Source: Diprion similis (taxonomy: Eukaryota > Arthropoda > Insecta > Hymenoptera > Diprionidae). From it: a stretch of DNA of 64,000 bases. Location: contig NC_060114.1 of NCBI RefSeq assembly GCF_021155765.1, forward strand, positions 3,162,001 to 3,226,000, read 5' to 3'. Below, one piece after another: positions 1 through 11,516 of this stretch (positions within the stretch are counted from its first letter, which is position 1; every line of letters begins with the position of its first letter). The notes below the pieces were generated by a model. That model made no database searches, had not been told where the DNA came from, and saw only the letters and a program-made list of their open reading frames with translations. A program made the translations under genes and the position numbers.

Positions 1-511
1 TAGTATACCAGAGATATCAATACAATTCCAGTGATTCATGTTTGAAAAGTATTTGAGTAACACGTACTTTTTGTTAATTTTTTTATAAAGTCATTTTAGA
101 ATTGTAATTTTACTGAATAAAGATATCAGTGACATTAAAAAATGTCAATTCAGGCGAATAACGATGCCAGTTACATTGGAAAATTATAATTCAAGCAAAC
201 GAAGGTGGTAATTAATTTTATACTCTGTAATTGAAACTTGGAACACTACAAATAACTAGTGTATTTTGTAATGGATTTCGACTAACTTCTTAATCAGCAA
301 TGCATTTTGAAATTAGATACTCAATTCTAAACTACAATTGTATTTTATAACTGAGTTTAGCTTGATTACGATAAATCACACAAGTATCGCTGATGAAAAT
401 TTAACCAATCACAACTTGTAATTGATGAGTGGTGCTTCCAATGCATTAATTAGAGGAATCGAAACACTCAGTGTTCTCTGTGACTGTGAAACGGTGTATT
501 AATACACTTAC

Positions 512-3500
512 CGCTACATTTTTGCCACGTTGTTACATTTTGTACTCGATAATAAGTTTTGGGGCACGCTTTTCCAGTCCTACAATCAGAGTAATCGGTC
601 ATGCTGATCTCGTTGTGACCTTGCAAGTCCTGGCAGACAAGTCCATCTCGCGTACCGACAGTGGGCCACTCATTCCATGAGCAAACTCTCATGGCGCCAT
701 AGCCGACAGAGTGAAACTATAACAGATATATGATTGACACTCATTTGTACGTTGCAAATGGTTGTAGGGAAAAAAAACATGTGATGTCTGAAAATCAGTT
801 TATTTTGTCCATCAATGTCCATTAATTATCTGTAAACGATCATGTGTGAAAATTTGAATTAGTTTGCAATCTTGATATCTCGAAGTACACATTAAAAAAT
901 TCTAAAAGCTTCACGTTTTAAGAGAAATATTTATCAAGTTTTTTATTTGAGCAGACTGATTTTCACATTCAAATTTTCATTTTATCCTTATTGGAGAAAA
1001 ACAGATATGATCCAGTCCTTATGATATAGAAAAGTTTGACAAGAAACAAGACCAGTTTGGTCTGCCTCTTTGATTTCATTGCAACTTATGTAGGATGTAG
1101 AATATTAACAACTAAAAGACATTTGTTTTTTCGGCGGAAATCGATTTAAAGAGGTGAAAACGGCCCCCATAGACAGGCGCCCAACAGGCTAATATCTTGA
1201 TACGCTTGTTGTATTTGAATGAGACCAACGCTGAAATGTTTCTATCGATAAATGAAACGTTTCCCTCTGGTTTCATTCAAATACATTAAGCGCTTCTATC
1301 CAAACTGAGAAACCACTCTATTGGGTGCTCGTCACTGGGAGTTATTTTCACCTCTTTGAATAGTTTTTCCGCCATTAAATAAAAAAATACGAATCTTTTA
1401 GTTTTCAAGGTTTATAACATATATGAGTTGCAACGAAATCGGAGGGGGACACCAAACTGATGTTCTTTGTGAAATTTCCGTCCATACGGATTCCGTTCTA
1501 GGCTGAATCCATAGAAATTGTAAAAACAAACTTGTTTTTTCTACAAAAATCGTTTCTTTTTTTATGTTTTCAACTCTTATCTCAAATTTGAAATTTTTAT
1601 GTGAAAGCTGTATTTCATGTAAAAAAAAGCTGGTTATCTTCTGTCTGCTGGTCAAAATCAGATCACAGAGAAACAAACTATTCATTTTATGAAGCATAAC
1701 ATTTTTTTAAATTCCGGCGAAATGGTTCTACTTTACTTAAATTTCTAGGTGGATGTAATTCTACAAATATAAATAAGATGAAGATCTTGCTATGAATATA
1801 AAAGAGAATAAAAATGTTTCGATGTGACGTCAAAAATGTTATATGCTCAAAATCAGTGAAATCAATTGTAAGTACATTGTGTATTAATTTTATGTTGGAT
1901 CGTTTACAGACAGTTGGTAGGCCTGACTTTATACATTACACTCACTGTCACTTCAACTTTCTTAGTATCTCCTCTCCATTGTGGGTGTAACTGATATGTT
2001 ACAGTCTCCTGAAGCCCTGTATAATCCTCAAATTGATTCCTTGATCCATATGTCAGATTGAAATTTGAAGGAGGTCTCAACACTCTGGGGACTGAAGATT
2101 GCATATTAACACTTGTACAGTTTTGACTTACCTTAAATACTTATAGCTGTAAAATTATTTGACTCACCATTCTGAAGGTGCATGCTCAAGTCGTCTATTT
2201 TTAAACTTTTAATTAAATAATCCTCGCTGGTCAAAATAAGGTTTTTCAACGGATCGGAGTAAAATTCTGAACCGTAGTAAACAAATCTTACATCTGAAAT
2301 ATTAACGTGACATTGATCAGGGTGAACATGAACATTCCAAAGAAATATCGAGCAATATCAAAGAATGTTCTCTTATCCAAGGTAATCATTTTAGATAAAT
2401 TCACCTCATCTTTGATCTCATAAAGATAATATGTGTCAAGTTCATCATTCATCTACATCTTAATGAATGTGCTGTTCATTCATCTTCATCTGTTTTAAAA
2501 TATGAAGATAAGATAAACTGTTGACTTAGATGTAAGCACCACCATTCGGTGTCAAGACTCTGATTTAATTTCGCAAAAATTAATTGAACGGAACTGATCT
2601 CAATCTACTACAATGCAAAAAAAGATTCTTTGATGATGATAAATATTTTTTTAAGGGTGATGAAATGAATGTTCTAATGCTTCAACTAAATTTCACTTGA
2701 TCTCACACGGTAAATTATTGTAAACGAAATATTAAAGGTCATGCTAGAGAAAGCGATAGGCTGTACCCTATGACCACATTATACAAGGAGATTGACTTCT
2801 TGATCATACAACAAAAATTTGGTAGAAATCCTTCTAATTTGATTACAACAGATATACCATTAATGAATCATCTAAAACTGATTGTATTATATTAAGAAAT
2901 TCTGCATATATTGGGATTATCACTTTGCAATGCGTCATCTGGTGGAAAAAAATAAAACTAATGTAACCAGGCTGACACTTGACCGTTGACCGTGTTTTTC
3001 CGCGTATAGATAGTAGAACAGGTATATTATTGATTATGTTTAATTAATTTATGTGACATGAATCATTTGAAAGCCCAATAATTACGATTTGCCTCGATTA
3101 AAGTTAAGAACTTAGGTTATGTGGTAATAAAATGGCGCCGAAAACCAGGCTCTGACGTCATGGCGACATTTTCCAATACCAAATTCACTGTATTTCTGCT
3201 GAATTGCTCAATAAATTACTATTTTTCTTTTTTCTCAAGGCATTAAGAATCTTCCATTTTTATCATTATCTTCTTGTCTGTCCAAATCAAAATCAGGATG
3301 ATTTCATCTTTTACTGAGATAATTGCATGAGAAACTGTTTTTCATCTTATCTAGATGAATTTTAACACATATAATTTTATCTTCTATTTCGAAATTTGTG
3401 GAAAAGTTACCATAGAGCCATGAGAGGAAATACAGGCTATCATTTCTCTTCTTGGTTAATGAGAAGTTTTTTAGTTTGGCTCTAGATCATATTCTGTTGA

Positions 3501-6500
3501 ATCGGGATAAAACTCCCGGTCGAAAATTTAAGAAATAAATAATTTCTCTTAATCAATGAATGTTTGAGCTTTTGTTACCTGGATGGTAGGTCTTTATCTG
3601 ACGCAGCGCTTGTATACTCGATTGGAGCTCTTCTTCGATTGGCACAGTTCGCGGTGCAAGGAGAATGATTACTTGACCGAGGTTGCCAATAACATGCTTT
3701 TTGCTATTACTACTCCAAGTTTCATTCAGATAGGCACCAACTTCCTCGAATACTCTTGTGAAGTTCAGCGCAGAAGGCCCTTAAATTTATGCAAGTATGA
3801 CAGAGTCAATGTTTGGAAATCTAAACACGTGTAAAATTTGTCACCAACCAATTTGACCTACATGTTATTTGAGTAAAGTTCTTCAATGCATAGTATATCG
3901 TGGATGGACTGTGTGTTACGTTGACTAGCCACTCGCCAGTCTTTCCATGAAGCAATCCCATCTTTGATCCGTACATCGAAACATCCAAGTCTTCAAGCAT
4001 TACTCTGCGGTACCAAAATCAATTTAACAACGTTATTATAAAGAGAGTTGTTCCAGATATGGGACAAGATAATCAGTATTATTATCTAGTTGAAAATCTA
4101 ATAATGATTTATATGAAAATTGGTCTAGATAAGACGAAAGATGAACTTGACTCACATTATTTCTATGAAATAGAAAATTAGATGAATTTATATAAGATTC
4201 TTATCCTTGATAAAATTATCTAGATAAGGTACACCATTGTTTCCGAACGATAAAACCAAACGGAGAGCTTGCGGTCACGACCATTAGGAATTTTAAAAGT
4301 TCGAACTTTCGCCATTTTTAAATTGGATGCAGGAACAGTCTAGCAAAGTTAATGGAACATCAAACGGATGTAGACAATGGTGTGTTTTTAGAACAGAAGT
4401 GGTTTTAGAATTTTTTCTCAATACGATGGTATTTACAAAGGCAAGTGTCTAAGTCACTCGTTTACGAATAGTCGTGGCTATAAATGAGAAATACTTCCGT
4501 TCAATGGCATAATTAGTGAACCATGAAAAATAAAGTTATGTATTTCTAGACAGTTACTCTCCTATTGATTTTACGAAAATACAGGAATTGAAAAGAAGTA
4601 AATTTTCTGCTTTAGTGTTGAGGGGGGGGGGGGGGGGGGGGGGGGGCAGAGCAGACCAAATTAACTTGAGTTTGAGGGCTTATTATTCATATTTTAAAGG
4701 TCATTTTCAAATTTTCTTATTGAAATTCAAAACAAAATTGTGGCATGGCGCATATAAGTAGCGAATGACCATGTTTTCAATCCGGTGGCGTAAATTCCTC
4801 GGTCAATTTTTATCCTATCGACTTGAAATTTCGACATAAGCTTTGAAACTTGTTTATCGATTCGAGGTCGTGACTGAATTTTTGAATTTTGAAAGATGGA
4901 TTTTGGACTAGAGCTCGGATCCGGAAATGTGTTTTTAACAAAAAAAAATTTCCTATCTGTTACAAATTGAATAGTCATGTCAAGAAATGCGCTACCGCAA
5001 AAGCCCTTGAGTTTTGTGTCGTTTGCTACATAGGTATATGCGCCATGCAGCCATTATGTTATTAATATCAATAAAAAAAAGTTCTAAAATATTCCTGAAA
5101 CTATAAATAATAAAGCTTTCATTTTCTTTTTTAAAAAAATCCTAAAAATAGGTCTAACTTTAAAATGTCCAACCGGCCCCCCCCCCCCCCCCCCCCCCCC
5201 CCTCCCCCTTAATACACTTGTTTATATTTCAAAAATGGGGATTCGAACAGGTGTTCATAAATTTCTTAGTATACTACACATCTATTTTGCAGATGTAACG
5301 CTAACGTCCGTGAAATACGTACGATATGAAGTCTGCTGTATAATCTCGGGACCAAGCGCCATCAAATGCAACGAGAATCTCTAGCTGAGGCTTTGATCCT
5401 GGATTATGGCATTCCGATTCAGCGAATAGATAGTTTTCGGCATAGGTTGAGAATGTATCGGTCGCAAAATTCACCATTCTCAGTAAAGCTTCCGGTGTCA
5501 TATAGGCGATACTGTTGCGATAGGCCAATATTTGAGCTAGAGCATGAGCCTGATTTGAAAAAGAGATTGATTTAATCAGCTTTTCAGCAAAATTAGCACT
5601 CCGAAAATCTGTTAAAAGCTCCAAACCTGTTCAGTTATTATTGTCTTCGGTGCGACTTGCTGAAAATTCAACAATCGCTGACAGGCTTTAGCGTTTTTGT
5701 CGAAAGCTATCCCTTCGTAGCTGTAATACATATCCAGAACTTGGCTCAGGCGAAGACTGTGGAAACTGTCGATCCAAGTTTGTAAATTTTTCCCTATCAC
5801 CAAGCCTACAATTAAATATGCTCTGTACAAAATTTACACTCCATTATTGATCGGTGCCTACTGTAGACGAATGGAAACCGATGAGAATAGTGTCTTTATT
5901 GAATACAGTTTGCGTTCTTATCATGTATTTTCCGGTAAGATTAAAAATTTGAACATTCATTTATTATTTGTTTTCTATCAACTACTCATTTCACTATTTT
6001 TATTTAAAGCAGAATTGAAGGAACGATTTCCAGGCATTCCTTATAAATGATATTTTTATAGGTATTTTCCATTTTCTATTTTAAACGTTTTAAAATATTT
6101 GATATTCTATAACTCATTTCAAATACCTTTATTATTTTCACTTGAAATAGAACTGAGGAAAGAATTTCCATCCTTTCATTTATAAATCATATTTTTATAA
6201 GCATCTACGAAAGCACTTTACTCAAACCTACGTTTACCGGCTTACCATCGATTCCGCCCACAATCTCAGCCCGTGTTGCATCTAAATGTCCATTATGATC
6301 TGTCAGGTAAAAGAGTCTCGGTTGCATCGTACTGTTCCAAAAGCCTGTCGCTCCCATTGTCATTTCAGATGAAACAATAGGCCCTTGATAAACTGCCATT
6401 TCGCCAATATCTCCTTGAATGCAAATGAAAGTGTTATAGTAACGACAAATGTTTTTCAAATTAATAACTGCGCAGTTTCGATCTTGGCAAGGGATATTCA

Positions 6501-8052
6501 TGTGTACAAGAAGAAAAGTTACCTGCAAGCGTCGACACCCAAACGTTATCCAACTTGGAGGTGGATTCCATGAGAGACTGAAACCACATGGATCTTCCGA
6601 GTGCAATTCTGCCTTTCGGAACAATGAGATCAACTTCTTTCTCATTATAGTTCAACGACGTAAACTCTGTCGTAATTGATTCTGCGAAAGTGAAGCATAA
6701 GTAACAGGCTGTTTTTTCTTTAATTGCTGATATTTCAGCTCGTGTTATTCAAACATGCTCAGAGTCATTTCTAATACATCATTGTTGAAAACAATGAAAC
6801 TGCTGAACATTTTTTGTACGTTTTGTTTAGAAAATTCGAAGTAAGCGAAATCGAAAAAATGAATATTGTGGCTTTCAACGATGAATCATACCTTGGCGAT
6901 ACATCGGTGGTTCAGCAATTAACAACTTCACAGCTACATTCTGGGGCTGAAGGGACGCAGCAATCGACGCGATGACTGCGCCAGGAGAAATTGTTCCGTA
7001 CGGAGTGATAATGACACCGCTCTCAACAGGGCATATCGAAGCGACGCCAGACTTCGATCTGCCTGAAAAGATGCACGTTAATATACAATTATTCTCCACT
7101 TTGTACTTGACTCTTTTGGCTTATAGTGTCTTCACCGGAAACTTTCTCACTCGGTGTGCTACACAATTTCTCGACACTAGCCGAAGGATGCTCCCAGATG
7201 GTCGATGAAATCATACGATGCAAAGCGCAGCGTTCTACCAGGGTCAGAGCCTCGGACGGAAAGACTTGGTAATCACCGGGCACCAGTTCCTCGATAATTT
7301 TGTGTTTCTCTCGCTGAAATCCTGTGCCGCTGAAAGGTGATATTCCACTCATAACGGCAATGCCTTCTTGATGCTCGATGCCGTCGAATCTGAACCTGAA
7401 ATCAATTGAGACATATAGGTTACGGTAAAAGCATAAATGAAATCGGATGAATGATGACTTAAGAAAAAAATTCACTTCGACATTACACTTAGTTGTATGC
7501 CACGATATCCATAGTGCTTGAAAAATGTTTCGATGAGATTTCGCTGTATTTGCACATACCTGTGAAGCAATGAGGAGCTCATCGCTCTCATGTCAAATCT
7601 CGTGTACGAAAAATGCTCTGCCTTTTGTATGAGATCTATAAGAACACGAAGGTTTGTCGGTATCTCAGTACCTGCGACACTGCCATTCCGATAACATTCC
7701 TCCAATCTTTGTGGAATACTCGTTTGACAGTTCGCTAGCACGATTCCTGAAAGACAATTCCAAAATTATTACGACGCAAGCTTGTTACAGATTTAATCTT
7801 TTTTTTCAACAAATCATTAGCTGTATCGTGATAACAAATTCACGAATCAACTCAGATGTGTCGAATAATCAAAATACTCATGAATTACATGATATTCTGT
7901 TATTGTTGAACGGTGTAACCGAAAGGTTGCTAAATTATTTGACGATATAGCAAATTTGCATTGCGTATATCAATTTTGCACACATGTTTATCCATGAGAA
8001 TATTCAACTACATACCGTAGTATATGAGCACTAAAAATATATCACTTTTCAT
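512..8052 (-). CDS. VWA-domain cell-surface protein, minus-strand paralogue (3' partial)
   Basis: I reconstruct 13 exons (complement): 8016-8052, 7560-7746, 7136-7395, 6892-7062, 6523-6681, 6246-6413, 5627-5805, 5323-5549, 3862-4004, 3579-3779, 2168-2293, 1946-2091, 512-716. All boundaries are GT-AG and all phases agree, giving 736 residues so far. The last exon (phase 1 after 512) is not found in bases 1-511, so the gene runs off the window. The start is the ATG at 8052, which opens a short hydrophobic signal peptide (MKSDIFLVLIYYG). An unrecognised region of about 430 residues follows, with CPVESGV and LRLSQVLDMYY blocks shared with the plus-strand paralogue. A VWA-like fold starts near residue 440: strand LEILVAF then D450 in DGAWS, where the MIDAS DxSxS has become DxAxS; later strands are VIILLA and VRFVYYGS. 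Exon 13 (512-716) is Cys-rich. Likely extracellular and perhaps GPI-anchored by analogy with the paralogue. The function is unknown; the acceptor of exon 10 (3779) is the weakest boundary. Confidence 0.85.
1127..1376. repeat. Foldback MITE, about 250 bp
   Basis: tttcggcggaaa...aaagaggtgaaaa at the left pairs with the right-hand ttttcacctctttgaa...tttttccgcca. Inner blocks gtatttgaatgaga and ggtttcattcaaatac also pair around a short spacer near 1235-1260. It lies in an intron of the minus-strand VWA gene. Confidence 0.75.
2390..2590 (+). repeat. Dispersed repeat with related copy at 60997-61110
   Basis: Shares tagataaattcac, ttcatcttca and cattcggtgtcaagact with 60997-61110, in the same order and orientation; the second copy is shorter. 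It is intronic here and noncoding. Confidence 0.5.
2911..3177 (+). repeat. Dispersed direct repeat, copy 1 of 2
   Basis: From ttgggattatcactttgcaa to about 3177 this is nearly the same as 23562-23829: both contain gcgtcatctggtgga, ttaattaatttatgtga, aattacgatttgcct, aacttaggttatgtggtaat, aaaatggcgccga and ggctctgacgtca. This copy is intronic in the minus-strand VWA gene. There is no coding potential; the family is unidentified. Confidence 0.8.
4622..4646 (+). repeat. Poly-G tract (25 G)
   Basis: An uninterrupted run of 25 G in an intron of the minus-strand VWA gene. A 26-C run follows at 5177-5202. The length is likely to vary and may be affected by assembly. Confidence 0.9.
5177..5202 (+). 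repeat. Poly-C tract (26 C)
   Basis: An uninterrupted run of 26 C, intronic in the minus-strand VWA gene, about 120 bases downstream (on the minus strand) of the donor at 5323. Other C runs in the window: 34948-34960, 44847-44872, 47048-47066, 55455-55470. Confidence 0.9.
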
Positions 8053-8428
8053 TGTGACAGATTAAAGACATAACAGGAAATACCGTAGAATATCAGGTTT
8101 AATAGTATACTATCCAGAGTGACTCAAAGCGAAACGATTTAATAAGATAAGCCCCGTTTCACCTGTGATAAGATAACGGAAAAACTTGAAATAGTTGAGT
8201 ACACATACTCGAAATGACCTATTTGTGTCTTAACTGCAGTTTTGCATCAAAATGTGAGAGAAAAAAACTGTAGAACATATCTCACACATACAAGTATCGA
8301 ACACTGCATTGGTAAACAAGTTTGTATGCACGAGTGACTCTTCTTTAAGCAAAAAGGTTCCAAATTTTGAATTTCAATTGCTATTAAAAAGAAATTTTAA
8401 TTTACTTTTTTCAAAGTAAGATTATATA

Positions 8429-8891
8429 ACAAAGCGTTTTTGATTTGCACCTATTAGTGTTGACTAATCGATTAATAAATGTTTCGAAAATACGAATTGA
8501 CGACTTAGGACATTTTTTTTCCAAGACGACTCGCTCTGAGAAAAATTATCGACACAAAATGTGTTCATTTTCACACAAACTTTTTGAAAAAAAAAAACAA
8601 TTCGAACCTCCATTGTAAACTATGACATAAGATTTTTACTTTAGATATTGATTTTCAATTTGTGCTTAAATTCTAAAATCACACGTCATCCTTTGTGATA
8701 GAGGGGTTCGAATTATTTTTTTATTTCGAAAACTTTGAGACGAAACGAATATTTTGTAACTTAATAACTTTTTCCTTAGAGCGAGTACTTTTTGAGAAAA
8801 AAAATCTATTGAGTTATCGAGTGGTGATTCTTCGAAATTATTGACAATTAACGAGTTAAAATCAATAATTGAACGATACAAACGCTTTGTT
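8429..8891. repeat. Foldback (inverted-repeat) element, about 460 bp
   Basis: The ends are inverted: aacaaagcgttt near 8428 pairs with aaacgctttgtt ending near 8891. Inner blocks also pair: gactcgctctgag near 8526 with the reverse of the gagcgagtac block near 8780, and aattcgaacctc near 8601 with gaggggttcgaatt near 8701. The arms cover most of the element with a spacer near 8640-8690. There is no coding capacity. It reads as a non-autonomous MITE inserted upstream of the minus-strand VWA gene. Confidence 0.7.
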
Positions 8892-9864
8892 AATATACAT
8901 ATGTCATTATGTGGTTTAAAAAGTGAATCGAAAATTTTTATTCCTCAAATCTAAGAGTTAGACTTCGAAATCCTTACTATTTGGGCGAGAATTACTCATG
9001 TATAGTCTGTGAAATGTAAGCAGTGAAGAGAAACGAGAGAGAATCTTGCTCAAGTCAAGATAAACAATGCCTGTATTTATGTGGCTTAAGATATTTCATC
9101 TCGAACGATAAAAGTTCAGGTATTAAATTTGAAGTATCACAAGTCGTAGTCATATTTGTTTTTTGTCAGGTGTAAGGAAAACTCTTAGAATAGTAATATC
9201 TCTATATTACAGTGTAGTAGTGACAGTAGGGTGTTTCGAACATTCGAAATTTGGAAACTTGGGAATATTTTTTCATAGATAGGGGAGGGTGAGCACGACG
9301 GACCCCCTAAAAAATTTGCCAAATATAAATAATCGTATGATTTATTCCAAGGCCATCATGCTGAATCCAGAAGCGTTCGATTTTTTGGTTTCAGGTTAAC
9401 CATCTCCGAGAAATTATCAACACCGCAGACCTACATTTTTTTCAGACTAATTTTTAACTACGATTTTCGTCTATAAAAAGTGATTCAAATCAATAAAAAA
9501 TCTTTTTTATGTAAATCGAGAGTGTATTTATTACGCCTACCAAAGCCTATATCAATAATTACAGTTAAAACTTTCAAAAAAAAATACTTGAAAAAGCGTT
9601 ATTTTTGCTCGTCAGTTGGGTAGACCCCTTAAAACTCTTTTGCTACTCCGTAATTTAATGAATATAGCTATTCTAAAAATTCACAATTTACAGAATTGTC
9701 AACATTTTCAATTGAATTTTAGTGAAAGGTATAAAATCGTTTGAGGAATTCCAGAAAAAAAAAATCTGTTAACATCCAATTTGAATTCCGAACTACAAAT
9801 TTAGATTTGTAACTAACAATTCGGCCCTCAGGTGCGATATGACGATTTTTTTTATTTTGCACCA

Positions 9865-9945
9865 CTGTAATGGATCCACCATCACAAGTTTTGAAAGTCT
9901 GACCTTGGATTCGTGATCAGCGACTCGAAAAACCTTCGAGTACCA
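9865..9945 (+). repeat. Fragment related to the 57973-58684 MITE
   Basis: The stretch with ggatccaccatc, ggattcgtgatcagcgac and ccttcgagtacca matches the internal repeat of the TTAA-flanked element at 58440-58640 (ggatccgccatc, ggattcgtgatcagtgac, cccccgagtacc). No terminal repeat is visible here, so this is a fragment or a related family. Confidence 0.55.
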
Positions 9946-11516
9946 GTTTACATCATTTTATTTTATTTTTGGAATTCTTTTATTCAAATAATTCAAAAAG
10001 TACTGAACCGATCAGAGCTAAAACCTAATCAATTTTAAGTTTGGAAAAGTCGAGTCGATTGATATCAAAATCATTGAAACTCGGTAATTCGTTCTCAAGA
10101 TATTGACGAATAAAAATAAAATCAGAATACAGAAGTTAAAAATTAGTATTTAAATGTCTTTAGTAGCTAATTACTGATTTTCCATCGCAAAATCATGTGA
10201 TCCCGAGGTCGAATTTCATTCTCTTCGAAATAATTCCAGGATGAACTTCGTATCGTTACATATAGCTGAGTGGTAATGATTTAAAAAAAAACGACCTCTT
10301 CCATATCACGTGTGTAATAGTATAAGATCATATGTGCCATTATACGACCTTTCACTACACGTAAGGGTAAAATGGCGTATTTGTCCCCTATTACATTCAC
10401 GATAATAACATGAGAATACGTTCAAAACCTTTGAAATTGAAAAATGGCTTAATTACCGTTACCCAAAAATAAAAAAATTTCGGTTATGACCTTACATACA
10501 GTTACGTTCGATATAATTTTTTGGGCAAATGTGAAGTTGAGGAAATTTTTTTTGAAACCGATCAATCTTCGTGTATTGACGGTGTTGGCGTCGTTCACAA
10601 AAAAAAAAAAAAAACCAAAATAGCGAGTTTTTTGTGTCACTTACATGAAAAGACAAATGAAAATGTCAGGTTTTTGTGTCGCTTACAAAAAAAAATATAC
10701 GAAAATGGCGGATGCGACCTCATACCGATTTTAAATATGATAAATAAAACTATATTTTGGTACTGAAAGGGCGGCATGTCTACCACACATAAGGCCTCGT
10801 ATCTTCATTTGTTCAGCTAATTTCAGTCTAGAAATACATTTGAATGCTTTCGTAGCGGATACGGCGAATCGAAAAAAATTGTACGCCCTTTTACCACTTA
10901 ATTCGACTTTTTGGTACATACATACTTAAACCATCGCACACGCGATACGTTATTCAAATAAAAAGACGTCAAATTTTAACAGAAGGATCTTCTAAAATTG
11001 GATTCAAGAGATATCACTTCGGGAGAATGTTTTTTTCCGCAAAGTACAAAAGTTTTCAGGTGTCCGCGAAAAAAAATGAAGAAAATTTTGCTTCGAAACG
11101 AAACACCCTCATGCATATACAGGTACGCGTATGTATGTCAATTGATGCAGAAGGGGCAACCTGTTAGTCACGACATACCGTATCTTATCATCTGATAGTG
11201 ATAGTAGATTTCGTACGTAGTCACATAAGGTGTGGTGCTGAGAATCGGTAACAGAGATCGATAGTTTATAACAGTGCGTGGAAGAAAAATAGTGACTGGA
11301 GTGATCGAATGTACACTGCCTAATGGGAATATAATTTCTCTGCTGGTTTGTAAGTGTTAATATCGCCATAAGCACCGTTATTGCTGTTATTATTCACCGG
11401 TAGCTCATTAAAACCGAAAATTATAACTGGAACCAGTAATTCTGTAGCATAAAGAACTCCACCAGTTGTAAACTTTGTTTGCATATGTCATATTTTTCAA
11501 TTCCAGAAACGAAAAA

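Larger units (their letters stand above)
8053..11516. other. Intergenic region between the divergent VWA paralogues
   Basis: About 3.5 kb between two start codons facing away from each other, so it must hold both promoters if these starts are right. I see no coding exon. It holds a foldback element (8429-8891), a piece related to the piggyBac-like MITE (about 9865-9945), homopolymer A/T runs and a short direct duplication around 10628-10700 (two copies of a tttttgtgtcNcttaca motif). No clear TATA box or initiator could be fixed to either gene. Confidence 0.5.

Noticed and set aside
1..511. Last exon of the minus-strand VWA gene within the window
   Set aside because: The reverse strand of this segment has no frame with the Cys-plus-hydrophobic tail seen in the paralogue. 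The exon is more likely outside the window.
3583..3834. 83-codon plus-strand frame
   Set aside because: It is the antisense shadow of exon 10 of the minus-strand VWA gene.
5550..5626. Apparent frameshift between exons 7 and 8 of the minus-strand VWA gene
   Set aside because: A 77-base GT-AG intron restores frame and aligns with the exon boundary in the paralogue.
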